DNA of 64,000 bases from Pseudophaeobacter arcticus DSM 23566 (GCF_000473205.1 NZ_AXBF01000007.1:28210-92209); one strand, 5' to 3'. Numbered from the stretch's first letter, positions 39,141-48,061 are shown. The notes: generated by a model not told the origin, from the letters alone. Translations and numbers: made by a program.

Positions 39141-39144
39141 GCCT

Positions 39145-40251
39145 TCAGCCCGGCTTTTCCGTCCTGGCAAGGTCCAGCACCGAGGCATGTGTCACCCGCC
39201 GCTCACGCCGCAGCCCATCCCAGATGGCGCGGCTGATCAGCCGCAAAAAGGCGCGTCTTTCGCCCGGATGCAGCCGCAGCTTTGACAGCCATTTGGGCAC
39301 AATCACCAAAAGCACCGGCCAGAACAGCCAGCCCGCCGCCAACCGGTACAGCATCAGCAGATTGCGGTGATAATAATAGACCTTCCACAGCGGAATAAAC
39401 CGGCCGCGCTGCGCCCCCTCGGCGCCATCCTTGGCCACAAAGGTGCTGAGATCATGTTCAAAGCGCACCGCAGGTTCAAAGCCGATGCGCCCCCCCGCCT
39501 TGGTCAGCTCCAGCGTATAAAGACCGTCATCGCCGTAGATAAACAGATCCGGGTCCGGATAGCCCTGACGGCGCACCGCCGCGGCGGAGATAAAAAATCC
39601 AACAAAGGAGGTGACATCAATCTGCATCCCCGCCCCCTCATAATCCGAAGGCTGCACATGAAAGCCCGAGCGCCCACCGCCAAAGAGCGTGCGCAGGAAT
39701 TCGCGGCGATGCCAAAAGGGATTGCGCGAGGGGCGGTTCATCTCGCAGATGCCGCCGGTCGGAAAATAGACCGCCGCCGCCACCGCATCCCAGCCCTGCT
39801 GCGAAGGGTCCTGTGCAGCCTGGTGCATCGCCAGCCCATGAAAGCAGGCCAGGCCATCCGGGGTGGGACGCCCATCGTCATCCATCAGCACCAGCCAGTC
39901 GGGATCATGGCGCTCCATGGCGCGGCGCATGCCCATCTCAAAGCCCCCGGCGCCGCCGCGATTTGCGGCACTGCTGACGATATCCAACCGGGGCTCGCTC
40001 TGCGCGGCCTGCCAGCCCTGCAGCCAGGCGCCGGTGCCATCGGTCGAGGCATTGTCGACCACCACCACCGCAGCCAGCTCCTGCGCCGGGCTCTGCAGCA
40101 GCCGCGCCAAAGTCGCCTGCAATTTGTCCAGCCGATTATAAGTCACCACCACAGCCACCAGGCGCAGCGGTGCCACCGGCGAGAGGGCCGGCGAGGGGAC
40201 TGGCGAGGGGACTGGCGGGAGGACCGGGGAGGGGACAGTCTGCGAGGTCAT
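39145..40251 (-). CDS. Family 2 glycosyltransferase (GlfT1/rhamnosyltransferase-like)
   Basis: A 368-residue enzyme with VAVVVTYNRLDKLQATL, VVVDNASTDGTG, NRGGAGGFEMGMRRA, LMDDDGRP as metal site and GDDGLYTLEL. The GGAGGF segment and the DDD metal motif resemble initiating galactofuranosyltransferases (GlfT1) and related rhamnosyltransferases. Together with glf and the GlfT2-like gene it could start the Galf chain. The first 27 residues (VPSPVPSPALSP) are encoded by a 12-bp repeat array and are probably not structural. It has AGGAAAG 9 bases before its ATG. It is monocistronic as far as I can see. Confidence 0.85.
   Translation of the reverse strand: MTSQTVPSPVLPPVPSPVPSPALSPVAPLRLVAVVVTYNRLDKLQATLARLLQSPAQELAAVVVVDNASTDGTGAWLQGWQAAQSEPRLDIVSSAANRGGAGGFEMGMRRAMERHDPDWLVLMDDDGRPTPDGLACFHGLAMHQAAQDPSQQGWDAVAAAVYFPTGGICEMNRPSRNPFWHRREFLRTLFGGGRSGFHVQPSDYEGAGMQIDVTSFVGFFISAAAVRRQGYPDPDLFIYGDDGLYTLELTKAGGRIGFEPAVRFEHDLSTFVAKDGAEGAQRGRFIPLWKVYYYHRNLLMLYRLAAGWLFWPVLLVIVPKWLSKLRLHPGERRAFLRLISRAIWDGLRRERRVTHASVLDLARTEKPG
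40178..40237 (-). repeat. 12-bp coding tandem repeat, five copies
   Basis: Units at 40178, 40190, 40202, 40214 and 40226 (consensus GGCGAGGGGACT, copies 2 and 3 identical). On the minus strand they encode the Pro/Ser/Val lead of the glycosyltransferase. The 12-bp unit keeps frame. Confidence 0.88.
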
Positions 40252-40467
40252 TGTGATCTTTCCTAGAGGACACAGGTGGCACAGAGCCCCAAAGCCCTGT
40301 CCCTGCGACGGGCCCGGCGACAGACCCTGCTCCGTTTCATCCGCCCAAAACTCATACTTGGCGCGTCATGTCAAATCCCAGCAGCCACCCGCGGCACCTC
40401 ATTTTGGTATAAACCCCCAGCCTGACAGCTGGTTCAAACGCCCGGTTCAAAAACCACTGAAACCCCC

Positions 40468-40493
40468 CAAATGTTTCGCGCGCGAAACATTTG
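40468..40493. promoter_or_regulatory. parS-like palindrome, left copy
   Basis: Perfect 26-bp palindrome CAAATGTTTCGCG/CGCGAAACATTTG. The arms TGTTTC...GAAACA are those of the general ParB site (TGTTTCACGTGAAACA), here with a 6-bp GC core. It lies about 100 bases behind parB. A near-identical copy occurs at 44895-44920 on the other side of the module. Confidence 0.85.
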
Positions 40494-40531
40494 AGATCGC
40501 TGGAACAGACCCCAATTGGGGCATTAGACAT

Positions 40532-40562
40532 AAAAAGGGCACGCCGCGGCGTGCCCTTTTTT
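40532..40562. terminator. Bidirectional rho-independent terminator after parB
   Basis: Near-perfect palindrome AAAAGGGCACGCC-GC-GGCGTGCCCTTTT, 13-bp arms with A-rich and T-rich flanks, so it can act in both directions. It ends the parA-parB unit 28 bases behind the parB stop. The remainder of 40252-40590 contains the parS-like palindrome and no gene. Confidence 0.88.
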
Positions 40563-40590
40563 ACAGATTTGATATCGCTTGCAGGCGGAT

Positions 40591-41709
40591 TTAGCGCTGC
40601 TTCAGCCAGGTCTTCAAGGCCTCCAGCAGCTCTGCATCCACAGCCTCGCCGCTCAGCTCGATCCGTTTTGCCCCGGGTTGAAAGCCAATGCGCAGCCCTG
40701 CCGTCAGCTGGGTGCTGACACGTTCCTGAGCGCCAATCTCAACAGAACTCGGGCGAACTCGGGGCGCCGCGCTCGCCGGGGTGGCCACAGGTGTTGCCCC
40801 GGCAACCTGAGACTCTAAGGGTGCGGTTAGAGCCGCATCCTGAGGGGCTTTACACGCGGCCAGCGCGGCGTTTAAAACCAGCAGCTCCTCTGCCGCAGTG
40901 GGGCGCTCTGCCGCCTGCAGGGCCGTCTTGAGCCGCGCCGCAAACCCCGGTTCCTCGCCGATCTGGCGCACCAGGGCCAGCCCCAGTTTTTCACTGATGG
41001 CGGTGGGAAAGTACAGCACCGCATCCAGCGCCTCAACCAGGGTGACAAAACTGCCAATCTTGGAGCGCTTGGCACGCGGCGCATTGGCAAACAGCCCCTG
41101 CAGCGCTTTTTTCTGACTGGGGAAGACCCCCTCCTTCAACGCCCGTACCGCGATGCGGGCGCGCTCATAATGGGACAGGTTGACCCGGATTTCATTCTCT
41201 TCCACCATCGCCACATAGGCGGCCTCGGCGCTGTCGGGCCGGATCACCAGGGCTTTGACCCTGGCAAACCTGGGCTCTGAAGTCTCGGCGTAGAGCCTGC
41301 GCAGGGCAGAGAGCCGCCGCCAGCCCGAGATCAGCCCCCAGCCACTGCCGTCGATCCGCCCCTGCAGCGGCACCACCTCGATCGGGGTCTGCTGCCCGCG
41401 CGCCCGCAAAGACCCCATCAGGGCCTCCATCTCGTCTTCGTCCTGGGCAATGCGGTCGCGGACCAGATGGGTCTCGTCGATCTGATCTAGGGCAATCTCT
41501 TCGATCATCAACCCGCGCGCCCGCGCCTGCTGCAGCACCTGGCTGACCTCCTGCAGCGCCGCCTCGGTCGAGGCCGCGCCTGCCACCTGGGCAATGGGGG
41601 CGGCGCTGGCAGTCGGCATCGGCAGCGGGCCTGCCAGGGCGGATTTGCTCTCTGGTGCGCCAGAGAGATAGGTGTTTTGTGCCGGGGAAAGCCGTTTGCG
41701 TTTTGCCAT
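40591..41709 (-). CDS. parB: ParB-family plasmid partition protein
   Basis: A 372-residue centromere-binding partner of ParA. After a 65-residue flexible lead comes the ParB/sulfiredoxin-fold CTP-binding region (about 70-180: IALDQIDETHLVRDR, then GLISGWRRLSALRRL as the GxRR motif, and VEENEIRVNLSHYERA). A helix-turn-helix region (about 195-240) and a C-terminal dimerisation part follow. It has GGAG before the ATG and follows parA by 51 bases; a strong terminator ends the unit. It is expected to load at the two TGTTTC...GAAACA palindromes that bracket the module. Confidence 0.92.
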   Translation of the reverse strand: MAKRKRLSPAQNTYLSGAPESKSALAGPLPMPTASAAPIAQVAGAASTEAALQEVSQVLQQARARGLMIEEIALDQIDETHLVRDRIAQDEDEMEALMGSLRARGQQTPIEVVPLQGRIDGSGWGLISGWRRLSALRRLYAETSEPRFARVKALVIRPDSAEAAYVAMVEENEIRVNLSHYERARIAVRALKEGVFPSQKKALQGLFANAPRAKRSKIGSFVTLVEALDAVLYFPTAISEKLGLALVRQIGEEPGFAARLKTALQAAERPTAAEELLVLNAALAACKAPQDAALTAPLESQVAGATPVATPASAAPRVRPSSVEIGAQERVSTQLTAGLRIGFQPGAKRIELSGEAVDAELLEALKTWLKQR

Positions 41710-41760
41710 CTGCTGATCTCCTCATCGCGCCAACCCTGCGCGCTTCATCTTGTTAGAGCC

Positions 41761-43227
41761 TTAGGCCGGCGTGCGCTGCTGTTGCATCTCGCCAGATATC
41801 TCACCTGGCATTTCACCGGGCACCTGCTCTGCCATCTCCGCCTCGCGCTCCAGCTCCGCCCGCCGCCAGACCCCCAGCAGCAGGCGTTTGAAGGCCGCAT
41901 AGGTGGCGTCAAATGTTTCGCGCCCGCGCGCATAGGTCTCGCGGTTGAAATCGCGGTAATCGGCCTCGTAGATGCCCGAGACCTGTTCGCCGGCCTGCCC
42001 GATCAGAGCGGTGAAATCCTGCTTATGCGGGCTGAGCACCGGCCCCATATAGGCCTGCATCACCCCGGCCAGCTCGCCCTGCTGGGCGCTGTCATAGCGG
42101 GTGATGACCGCGCGCACCGCATCCCATTCAAACCCCATCTCGGGCCGCCCCAGGGCGCGGGCTGCCAGGTTCTCGCCCTCCTCGATCGAGGCAAAGGTGG
42201 AATGCAGCATGTCAAAAAACCGCCCCGTGCTGTCGAACTCCAGGAACGAAGCCCCCACCGGCACCAGCAGGATATCCGAGGCCGCCAAACCGTTGATGGT
42301 CAGATAGCCAAGGGCGGGCGGCGTGTCGATAAAGACCACGTCATAGTCATCCAGCACCCCGTCGGCCTCGAGCCGGTCGGTGAGCGCATCCCAGAGCTTC
42401 CAGGAGCGCGCCGCCATGCGCCAGACCGGGATCTGGAACTCGGCCCAGTACAGATTCAGCTGGGCGCCAATGAGATCGATATTGGGCCAATGGGTGCCCT
42501 GAATGACATCCCCCGCGGTCATCTCCATGGCGGCGGAAAGCGTTTCATCCAGCGGCTGTGGCGCCTCACCGCGATCCAGGCGGCGCTGGTTGTCGGCGCG
42601 CAGATGATCGCCATAGTGGCGCGCCAAAAGCGGAAAGGCGGTTTGCCACTCGTCCTCGACCCGGCCGCCAAAGATCGAGGTCATCGACCCCTGGCTGTCC
42701 AGATCAATCACCAGCACCTTGTAGCCATCCAGCGCCGCCGACATCGCCAGATGCGCCGCCGTCGAGGTCTTGCCAACCCCGCCTTTGAAATTGGCCACCG
42801 AAACCAGTTTGGCCGGCAGGCCCTTGGGCCGGTAGGGGGTGTAGTCTTTGGATTTTGACCCCTGGGCGGCAAAATGCGCCCGCAGCAGCAGCACCTCGTC
42901 CAGGGTGAACCATTTGGCGCCGCCCTCGGTTTCAGACCGGCCCTGGGGCAGCGTCGGGTTGGCCTTGAGCACCCGCCGGAAATGCGCCTGGGCGACGGGG
43001 ATCAGGTAGCGGGTGATTTCCCAGGTGGAGAACAGGCGCAGCTCTTTGCGCCCCTGTTCGTTCATGCCGCGGCTGGACAGATCCGCCCGGCCCCGGGCGC
43101 AGCCCTCGGCAATGGCGGCAAAACCGGATGTGCCGGTGGGAGCGTCGAGCTCTGCCAGGGCGGCATCGGGATCAATGTTGAAATAGGGGGGCAGCCCGGA
43201 GCCTGCCTTGTGGATATCTCGTGCCAT
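41761..43227 (-). CDS. parA: ParA-family plasmid partition ATPase
   Basis: A 488-residue Walker-type ATPase of type Ia: an N-terminal HTH-like region (about 50-125, with FTLDEVLLLRAHFA) precedes the ATPase domain. The deviant Walker A is NFKGGVGKTSTAAHLA, A' is VLVIDLDSQGS and Walker B is VVFIDTPPALG. It drives plasmid segregation with ParB and, by its N-terminal domain, can repress its own promoter. A 15-base stretch inside the gene (41909-41923) equals half of the parS-like palindrome. It is divergent from repA across the origin. The C-terminal 25 residues are a Glu/Gln-rich repeat tail (PGEMPGEISGEM). Confidence 0.93.
   Translation of the reverse strand: MARDIHKAGSGLPPYFNIDPDAALAELDAPTGTSGFAAIAEGCARGRADLSSRGMNEQGRKELRLFSTWEITRYLIPVAQAHFRRVLKANPTLPQGRSETEGGAKWFTLDEVLLLRAHFAAQGSKSKDYTPYRPKGLPAKLVSVANFKGGVGKTSTAAHLAMSAALDGYKVLVIDLDSQGSMTSIFGGRVEDEWQTAFPLLARHYGDHLRADNQRRLDRGEAPQPLDETLSAAMEMTAGDVIQGTHWPNIDLIGAQLNLYWAEFQIPVWRMAARSWKLWDALTDRLEADGVLDDYDVVFIDTPPALGYLTINGLAASDILLVPVGASFLEFDSTGRFFDMLHSTFASIEEGENLAARALGRPEMGFEWDAVRAVITRYDSAQQGELAGVMQAYMGPVLSPHKQDFTALIGQAGEQVSGIYEADYRDFNRETYARGRETFDATYAAFKRLLLGVWRRAELEREAEMAEQVPGEMPGEISGEMQQQRTPA
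41909..41923. promoter_or_regulatory. parS-like half site inside parA
   Basis: TCAAATGTTTCGCGC matches the left arm of the two flanking palindromes over 14 of 14 arm bases; the right arm is missing. It is coding (part of RGRETFD). Confidence 0.6.
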
Positions 43228-43436
43228 GATGCTGTGCCGCCTCTACCCGTTTGCTGCCAGTCCTGCTGCGGAATGTTCTGCGCTTCCGCCTCTCAGGAGG
43301 GACATGTATCGTCTTTACAGGCTGATATCAGAAAAGGCGGCACATGGGAAGATTATGCGCAGGCCTTTTTCTTTTTCTAAGCAAATCAAGCCTCTGCACG
43401 AGGGGAAAGAGGTGGCTTTGGGGGGCGAAAATTTTT

Positions 43437-43616
43437 CTACCCTGTTATTTATGAGTTATATTATAGTTATAGGAGACCGGAGGCTGGCGCAAAGCCCTTT
43501 TTTCATTGGTGTTTTGAGCGCATTTTTTTAACGCGGTGACTCTGAAACCCCGTTGAACTGACTCCAAACCCCCGAAGCTGCGATTCCGGAACCCCGTTGA
43601 GAATCCTTGTGGATAA
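43437..43616. other. Putative replication origin (oriV)
   Basis: The 492-base gap between parA and repA has the parts of an iteron origin. There is an AT-rich tract with AGTTATATTATAGTTATAGG (43450-43475), which could be the melting region. Three repeats about 22 bases apart with core AAACCCCGTTGA follow (43545-43556, a degenerate copy at 43566-43577, and 43589-43600). A perfect DnaA box comes last. RepA would bind the repeats. 43228-43436 shows nothing else. Confidence 0.7.
43608..43616 (-). promoter_or_regulatory. DnaA box
   Basis: TGTGGATAA on the plus strand is an exact match to the TTATCCACA consensus on the minus strand. It follows the last iteron-like repeat by 7 bases and precedes the repA start by about 100 bases. 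Confidence 0.85.
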
Positions 43617-43719
43617 CTCTAGGGTGGGCGTAATCAAAACCACGAAAACGAGTCACCCGGGAGTCTGGCAGGTCAGACCCAATAACCTGGGGGCAGCAGG
43701 CAGAGCGGGCGGGGCAGTT

Positions 43720-44751
43720 ATGGCGGCGGCAGGCGGAGCATATCCAGCTGAAGCGCAGGGGAGCGCAGCGGGGCGTTTTTTCCTCTGCGATATCTTTGAT
43801 GCGATTCCCAAAAACGATCTGGCCTCGATGGAACATCCGCTGTTTTCCCTGGCGACACGGCCGGACCGGCGCATTTTGAACTATCAGCACAATGGCGCCG
43901 AGATCACCGTGGTGCCATCGGTCAAAGGCCTGGCGACGATCCATGACAAGGATATCCTGATCTTCTGTATCAGCCAGCTGATGGCGGCGCAGAATGCCGG
44001 GCGGCAATTGTCGCGTACCCTGCATCTCAAGGCGCATGATCTGCTGATTGCCACCAACCGCGAGACCTCTGGCGATGCCTATCGGCGCCTGCGCGAGAGC
44101 TTTGAGCGTCTGGCGGGCACCCGTATCACCACCAATATCGTCACCGGCGGCGAAGAGGTGACCACGGGTTTTGGCCTGATCGAGAGCTGGGAGATCGTGC
44201 GCAAGGCTCCCGGTTCCAAAAAGGGGGCGGGGCGCATGGTCAATGTGGCGGTGACCCTGTCGGACTGGCTGTTTCGCGCGGTGCTGTCAAAATCGGTGCT
44301 GACGCTGAGCCGGGATTACTTTCGTCTGCGCAAACCGCTGGAGCGGCGCATCTATGAGCTGACACGCAAACACTGTGGCCGCCAAAGCGCCTGGACCATT
44401 TCGGTGGAAACGCTGCTGAAGAAATCCGGTTCTGCCAGTCCGCGGCGGGTGTTTCGCAAGATGATCCGCGACATGATCGCGGCGCAGCCGCTGCCGGACT
44501 ACGCCATGGAAGAGCTGCCCGGTGATTTGATCCGGTTTAGCCAGAAACATGTGGTAACAGAGCCTGGACATGCGGATGCGCCGATTTTGAAAGCGACCAC
44601 GCTGGAGCGCGCCCGCGATCTGATACCGGGCGCGGATGTCTACGCGCTGGAGGCCGAGTGGCGTGCCATGTGGGCCCGATCCGGACGGCCCCGGCTGCGC
44701 CAGGCTGATGCGGCCTTTTTGGGCTGGGTCAAAAAACGCGGCGCGGAGTGA
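43720..44751 (+). CDS. repA: Plasmid replication initiator RepA (RPA family)
   Basis: A 343-residue initiator. FFLCDIFDAIPKNDLASMEHPLFSL and the following IHDKDILIFCISQLM and SRTLHLKAHDLL stretches are the conserved core of the RPA/RepA family (PF10134) of alphaproteobacterial plasmids. Two winged-helix parts follow (LRKPLERRIYELTRKHCG; SPRRVFRKMIRDM). It binds the repeats upstream and recruits the host replication proteins. The ATG at 43720 was chosen because the frame upstream runs through the DnaA box and iterons. The family, with parAB on the opposite strand, defines this as a RepA-type roseobacter replicon. Confidence 0.92.
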   Translation: MAAAGGAYPAEAQGSAAGRFFLCDIFDAIPKNDLASMEHPLFSLATRPDRRILNYQHNGAEITVVPSVKGLATIHDKDILIFCISQLMAAQNAGRQLSRTLHLKAHDLLIATNRETSGDAYRRLRESFERLAGTRITTNIVTGGEEVTTGFGLIESWEIVRKAPGSKKGAGRMVNVAVTLSDWLFRAVLSKSVLTLSRDYFRLRKPLERRIYELTRKHCGRQSAWTISVETLLKKSGSASPRRVFRKMIRDMIAAQPLPDYAMEELPGDLIRFSQKHVVTEPGHADAPILKATTLERARDLIPGADVYALEAEWRAMWARSGRPRLRQADAAFLGWVKKRGAE

Positions 44752-44836
44752 GCCGCCGCCAGTAAAGCGCAGGGGCTTTGACGTGCGGGGGGCTTTGCCC
44801 CCTCGCGCCAAGGCGCTCACCCCCAGGATATTTTGA

Positions 44837-44869
44837 GCCAAATGAAAGCGCGCCGCCTCTTCATTTGGC
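44837..44869. repeat. Inverted repeat downstream of repA
   Basis: GCCAAATGAA (44837-44846) and TTCATTTGGC (44860-44869) form 10-bp arms around 13 bases. It is followed by AAATACCCCCGCCGGAGG, a short motif seen again in inverse orientation behind rfbB (CCTCCGGCGGAGGTATTT, 48063-48080). It may end repA transcription. A smaller hairpin GGGGGGCTTTGCCCCC lies at about 44783-44802. Confidence 0.6.
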
Positions 44870-44894
44870 CTTAAATACCCCCGCCGGAGGCCAT

Positions 44895-44920
44895 CAAATG
44901 TTTCGCGTGCGAAACATTTG
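44895..44920. promoter_or_regulatory. parS-like palindrome, right copy
   Basis: CAAATGTTTCGCG/TGCGAAACATTTG, identical to the left copy except for one core base, and extended to T...A at 44894/44921. It ends 1 base before the stop of the GT4 gene. With the left copy it brackets parB, parA, origin and repA. Confidence 0.85.
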
Positions 44921-44921
44921 A

Positions 44922-46166
44922 TTAGATCCTGATTTGTTTGCCGGCGGGAACCAGGGCGTTGATCTGGGCGATATGCTCTGGCAGGCAATGGCTGAGGAAA
45001 TCGTAATGCTGCAGCACATGGGCGCGGGCAGCGGGACCCAGGTGGGCGTACTCCCTAGGATTGGTCACGACATCCACCACCTGATCCGCAAGCGCGCGCG
45101 GGTCAAAGAAATCAACCAGCATGCCGGTCTCCCCATGGGTGACTGCCTCGCGCACCGGGGCCACATCCGCAGCCACCACGGTGGCCTGCATGGACATTGC
45201 CTCGAGCAGTGACCAACTGAGCACAAAGGGCATGGTCAGATAGATATGGCAGCGACTGATGCGGAGGATGCGGCAGAGATCGTCGTAGGGCACCTTGCCG
45301 AGGAAATGCACCCGGCTCCAATCCACGCTGTCGCCGAGTTCTGCTTCCATTTCGCCGCGCAGCCCCTGGGGGTGGCTGCTCTCGACGCCATAGGAGGTCT
45401 CGTTGCCGCCGATCATCAGCACCCGCGCCCTGGGGAGGCTGGTCAGGATCTCGGGCAGGGCGCGCATCATGATGTGAAAGCCGCGGGCGCGTTCCATATT
45501 GCGGGCCACATAGGTGATGACCTCGTCGTTGCGGGTCAGCGGCTGGTCCACCCGGCCCAACCCAATCGAGGCCTTGGCATCCGGCAGCAACCGGTCGCAG
45601 CGAATACCATCGTGGCAGGTATACATGCGGTGATGGAAGGACTGCGGAAAACGGTCGCGTTGCCACTGGGTGGGGGTATGGCCCTGATCGACCGCTTCGA
45701 TGCTGGCATAGGGGACGGTATTGCGGGCCTGGGCAAAAAAGCCTGCCTGATCATTGATCGGGTGTTCCGGGTCAAAGCCAACCAAGCCGCCAGAGGTGCG
45801 GTAGAAATATTCAAAAAACCCGATCACCGGCACATCCGGCCAGACCTCTTTCATAAACAGCAATTCGCCCCAGCCGGTATGGCCGATGATGATGTCGGGC
45901 TTAAAGCCCTGGTCGCGGTCCAATCGGCGGGCCGCCAGGGCGGCGCCAAGCCCGGCCCCTGCGGCACTCTCCCAGTCCTTTGAAAGCCCGTAGGCGTCTT
46001 TGGCCGCTTGGTGGTGGGGCCTGTAGGTCACGGTTGTGACTCCGGGCAGCTGCAGCCCCCGGCGCTGGGTGAGAAAGAGGATTTCATGACCGCCCTGTTT
46101 GACCAGCCAGGTGAGCAGCTCGCGATATTGGCCGGGCATGTTTTGATGGACAAAAAGGAATTTCAT
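44922..46166 (-). CDS. Family 4 glycosyltransferase
   Basis: A 414-residue GT-B fold retaining glycosyltransferase. The N-terminal MKFLFVHQNMPGQYRELL and IIGHTGWGELL belong to the acceptor lobe; the donor lobe has EVITYVARNMERARGFHIMMRALPEI, VLMIGG, HFLGKVPYDDL and MPFVLSWSLLEAMSMQ, the E-x7-E type site that binds the nucleotide sugar. The start at 46166 gives the normal family length; the open frame to 46568 has no family similarity. It is divergent from rfbC, which suggests it uses or extends the rhamnose-containing glycan. Its stop codon sits beside the right parS-like palindrome. Confidence 0.88.
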   Translation of the reverse strand: MKFLFVHQNMPGQYRELLTWLVKQGGHEILFLTQRRGLQLPGVTTVTYRPHHQAAKDAYGLSKDWESAAGAGLGAALAARRLDRDQGFKPDIIIGHTGWGELLFMKEVWPDVPVIGFFEYFYRTSGGLVGFDPEHPINDQAGFFAQARNTVPYASIEAVDQGHTPTQWQRDRFPQSFHHRMYTCHDGIRCDRLLPDAKASIGLGRVDQPLTRNDEVITYVARNMERARGFHIMMRALPEILTSLPRARVLMIGGNETSYGVESSHPQGLRGEMEAELGDSVDWSRVHFLGKVPYDDLCRILRISRCHIYLTMPFVLSWSLLEAMSMQATVVAADVAPVREAVTHGETGMLVDFFDPRALADQVVDVVTNPREYAHLGPAARAHVLQHYDFLSHCLPEHIAQINALVPAGKQIRI

Positions 46167-46329
46167 GATGGGGCTATACCTTGGAAAACCACTGGGAAAA
46201 TCTCTGGCCTCATGCTTGCCGGGGAATGGGGCAGGGTGCAAGTCGGCAGGGGATTTGCAGGGGGCGATGGATCCGGCCTTGCCATGGTTGGGACATGGTT
46301 GTGTCATGGCGAGGCCGGCTTCTATGGTG

Positions 46330-46369
46330 AAACACATCGGCGTGTCTTTTGCGCCGTGCCGATGTGTTT
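46330..46369. promoter_or_regulatory. Long inverted repeat between GT4 gene and rfb operon
   Basis: AAACACATCGGC (46330-46341) and GCCGATGTGTTT (46358-46369) are perfect 12-bp arms around a 16-base loop. It lies in the middle of the divergent gap, 57 bases before rfbC. It could be an operator or an RNA hairpin in the rfbC leader; no T run follows, so it is not a standard terminator. Confidence 0.75.
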
Positions 46370-46425
46370 GCCCCCAGGGGCAGGGGGCTGCGGGGAGGGG
46401 ACTGGACGAGGTGACGGGATAAGAC

Positions 46426-46986
46426 ATGCAGGTTGAAGAGACGGGATTGCCGGGGGTGAAGATCCTGGTGCCGCAACGGTTTGGCGATGCGCGCGGGTTT
46501 TTTAGCGAATGCTGGAGCCGGCAGCGGCTGGCGGAGCAGGGGATTGATCTGGATTTTGTGCAGGACAATCATTCGCTGTCGATGCAGCGGGGGACGCTGC
46601 GCGGGCTGCATTTTCAGGCGCCGCCCCATGCCCAGGCCAAATTGGTGCGCTGTGGCCGCGGCGCGCTGTTTGATGTGGCGGTGGATATCCGCCGGGGCTC
46701 GCCGACCTATGGCACATGGTTCGGCATCGAGCTGACGGCGGAGAACGGCAAGCAACTGCTGGTGCCGGCGGGGTTTCTGCATGGCTTTATCACCCGGGCG
46801 CCCGAGACCGAGATCCTGTATAAATGCAGCGACTATTACGCGCCCGACTGCGATGGGGCGGTGGCCTGGGACAGCTGTGGCGTTGACTGGGGCTTTGACG
46901 GCCCGCCGCTGCTGTCGGAGAAGGACGCAGCGGCCCCGGCGCTGGCGGATTTTGACAGCCCCTTTGTCTGGGAGGGCGCTGCGTGA
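46426..46986 (+). CDS. rfbC: dTDP-4-dehydrorhamnose 3,5-epimerase
   Basis: A 186-residue cupin epimerase, third step of dTDP-L-rhamnose synthesis. The catalytic His is in LRGLHFQ, the partner Asp in [14 protein letters not shown], and the conserved PAGFLHGF and YKCSDYY follow. Length is normal for RmlC. First gene of the rfbCBDA operon; its stop TGA shares a base with the ATG of rfbB. The long inverted repeat lies upstream. Confidence 0.95.
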   Translation: MQVEETGLPGVKILVPQRFGDARGFFSECWSRQRLAEQGIDLDFVQDNHSLSMQRGTLRGLHFQAPPHAQAKLVRCGRGALFDVAVDIRRGSPTYGTWFGIELTAENGKQLLVPAGFLHGFITRAPETEILYKCSDYYAPDCDGAVAWDSCGVDWGFDGPPLLSEKDAAAPALADFDSPFVWEGAA

Positions 46987-48038
46987 TGAAAATTCTGGTG
47001 ACCGGTGGCGCCGGGTTTATCGGCTCGGCGGTGGTGCGGCGCGCCATTGGCGATGGCCATCAGGTGGTCAATCTGGATGCGCTGACCTATGCCGCCTGTC
47101 TGGAGAATGTGGCCGCGGTGGCGGATCACCCTAACTATGCCTTTGAGCAGGCGGATATTCGCGACCGCGCAGCGCTGGAGCGGATCTTTGCCGCCCATGC
47201 CCCGGATGTGGTGATGCATCTGGCCGCCGAGAGCCATGTGGACCGTTCGATTGACGGCCCCGGCGATTTTATCGAGACCAATATCACCGGCACCTTCAAC
47301 ATGCTGGAGGCGGCGCGCAAATACTGGGTTGAGGCAGGCCGCCCAGAGGCGTTTCGCTTTCATCATATCTCGACCGATGAGGTCTATGGCTCGCTGCCCA
47401 GCGACCCAGGCGTGCAGTTCACCGAAGAGACCGCTTACGATCCGCGCTCGCCCTATTCCGCCAGCAAGGCAGCCTCTGACCATCTGGTGCGCGCCTGGGC
47501 CGAGACCTATGGGCTGCCGGTGGTGCTGACCAATTGTTCCAACAACTATGGTCCCTTCCATTTCCCGGAAAAGCTGGTGCCGGTGGTGATCCTCAACGCG
47601 CTGGCGGGCAAACCGCTGCCGATCTATGGCGACGGATCAAACGTGCGCGACTGGCTCTATGTGGAGGATCATGCCGCAGCACTGCTGTTGGTGCTGCAAA
47701 AGGGCCAGCTGGGACGCAGTTATAATATAGGCGGTGAAAATGAATGTTCCAATCTGGAACTGGTGCAGCATCTCTGCGCCATTCTGGATGAGACACGCCC
47801 GCGCGAGGATGGGCAGTCCTACGCCGCGCAAATCACCTTTGTCACGGATCGCCCCGGTCATGATGCGCGCTATGCAATTGATCCCTCGCGCATCCGCGCC
47901 GAGCTGGGCTGGCGGCCAAGTGTGACGGTCGAGGAAGGTCTGGCAAAAACCGTGCAATGGTATCTGGAAAATGAGAGCTGGTGGCGCGCGCTGCAGAGCC
48001 GTGACGGCGTCGGGCAGCGCTTGGGGACGGGACAGTAA
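46986..48038 (+). CDS. rfbB: dTDP-glucose 4,6-dehydratase
   Basis: A 350-residue extended SDR, second step of dTDP-rhamnose synthesis. It has [14 protein letters not shown], the STDEVYG active-site segment with its Asp-Glu pair and the [11 protein letters not shown]xxxK pair, then [14 protein letters not shown], all diagnostic for RmlB. The start is the ATG at 46986, overlapping the rfbC stop by one base; a GTG one codon earlier is less likely. A stem-loop follows its stop. Confidence 0.96.
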   Translation: MKILVTGGAGFIGSAVVRRAIGDGHQVVNLDALTYAACLENVAAVADHPNYAFEQADIRDRAALERIFAAHAPDVVMHLAAESHVDRSIDGPGDFIETNITGTFNMLEAARKYWVEAGRPEAFRFHHISTDEVYGSLPSDPGVQFTEETAYDPRSPYSASKAASDHLVRAWAETYGLPVVLTNCSNNYGPFHFPEKLVPVVILNALAGKPLPIYGDGSNVRDWLYVEDHAAALLLVLQKGQLGRSYNIGGENECSNLELVQHLCAILDETRPREDGQSYAAQITFVTDRPGHDARYAIDPSRIRAELGWRPSVTVEEGLAKTVQWYLENESWWRALQSRDGVGQRLGTGQ

Positions 48039-48061
48039 CGGCTTTCCGGGCTGGAAAGCCG
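48039..48061 (+). promoter_or_regulatory. Stem-loop between rfbB and rfbD
   Basis: CGGCTTTCC-GGGCT-GGAAAGCCG, perfect 9-bp stem, starting right behind the rfbB stop and followed by a second palindrome CCTCCGGCGGAGG. There is no T run, so it is more likely an mRNA-stability or partial-attenuation element inside the operon than a full terminator. Confidence 0.7.

Noticed and set aside
44287..44988. 233-codon minus-strand frame across the right parS-like site
   Set aside because: It overlaps repA antisense and has no ribosome site or family similarity.
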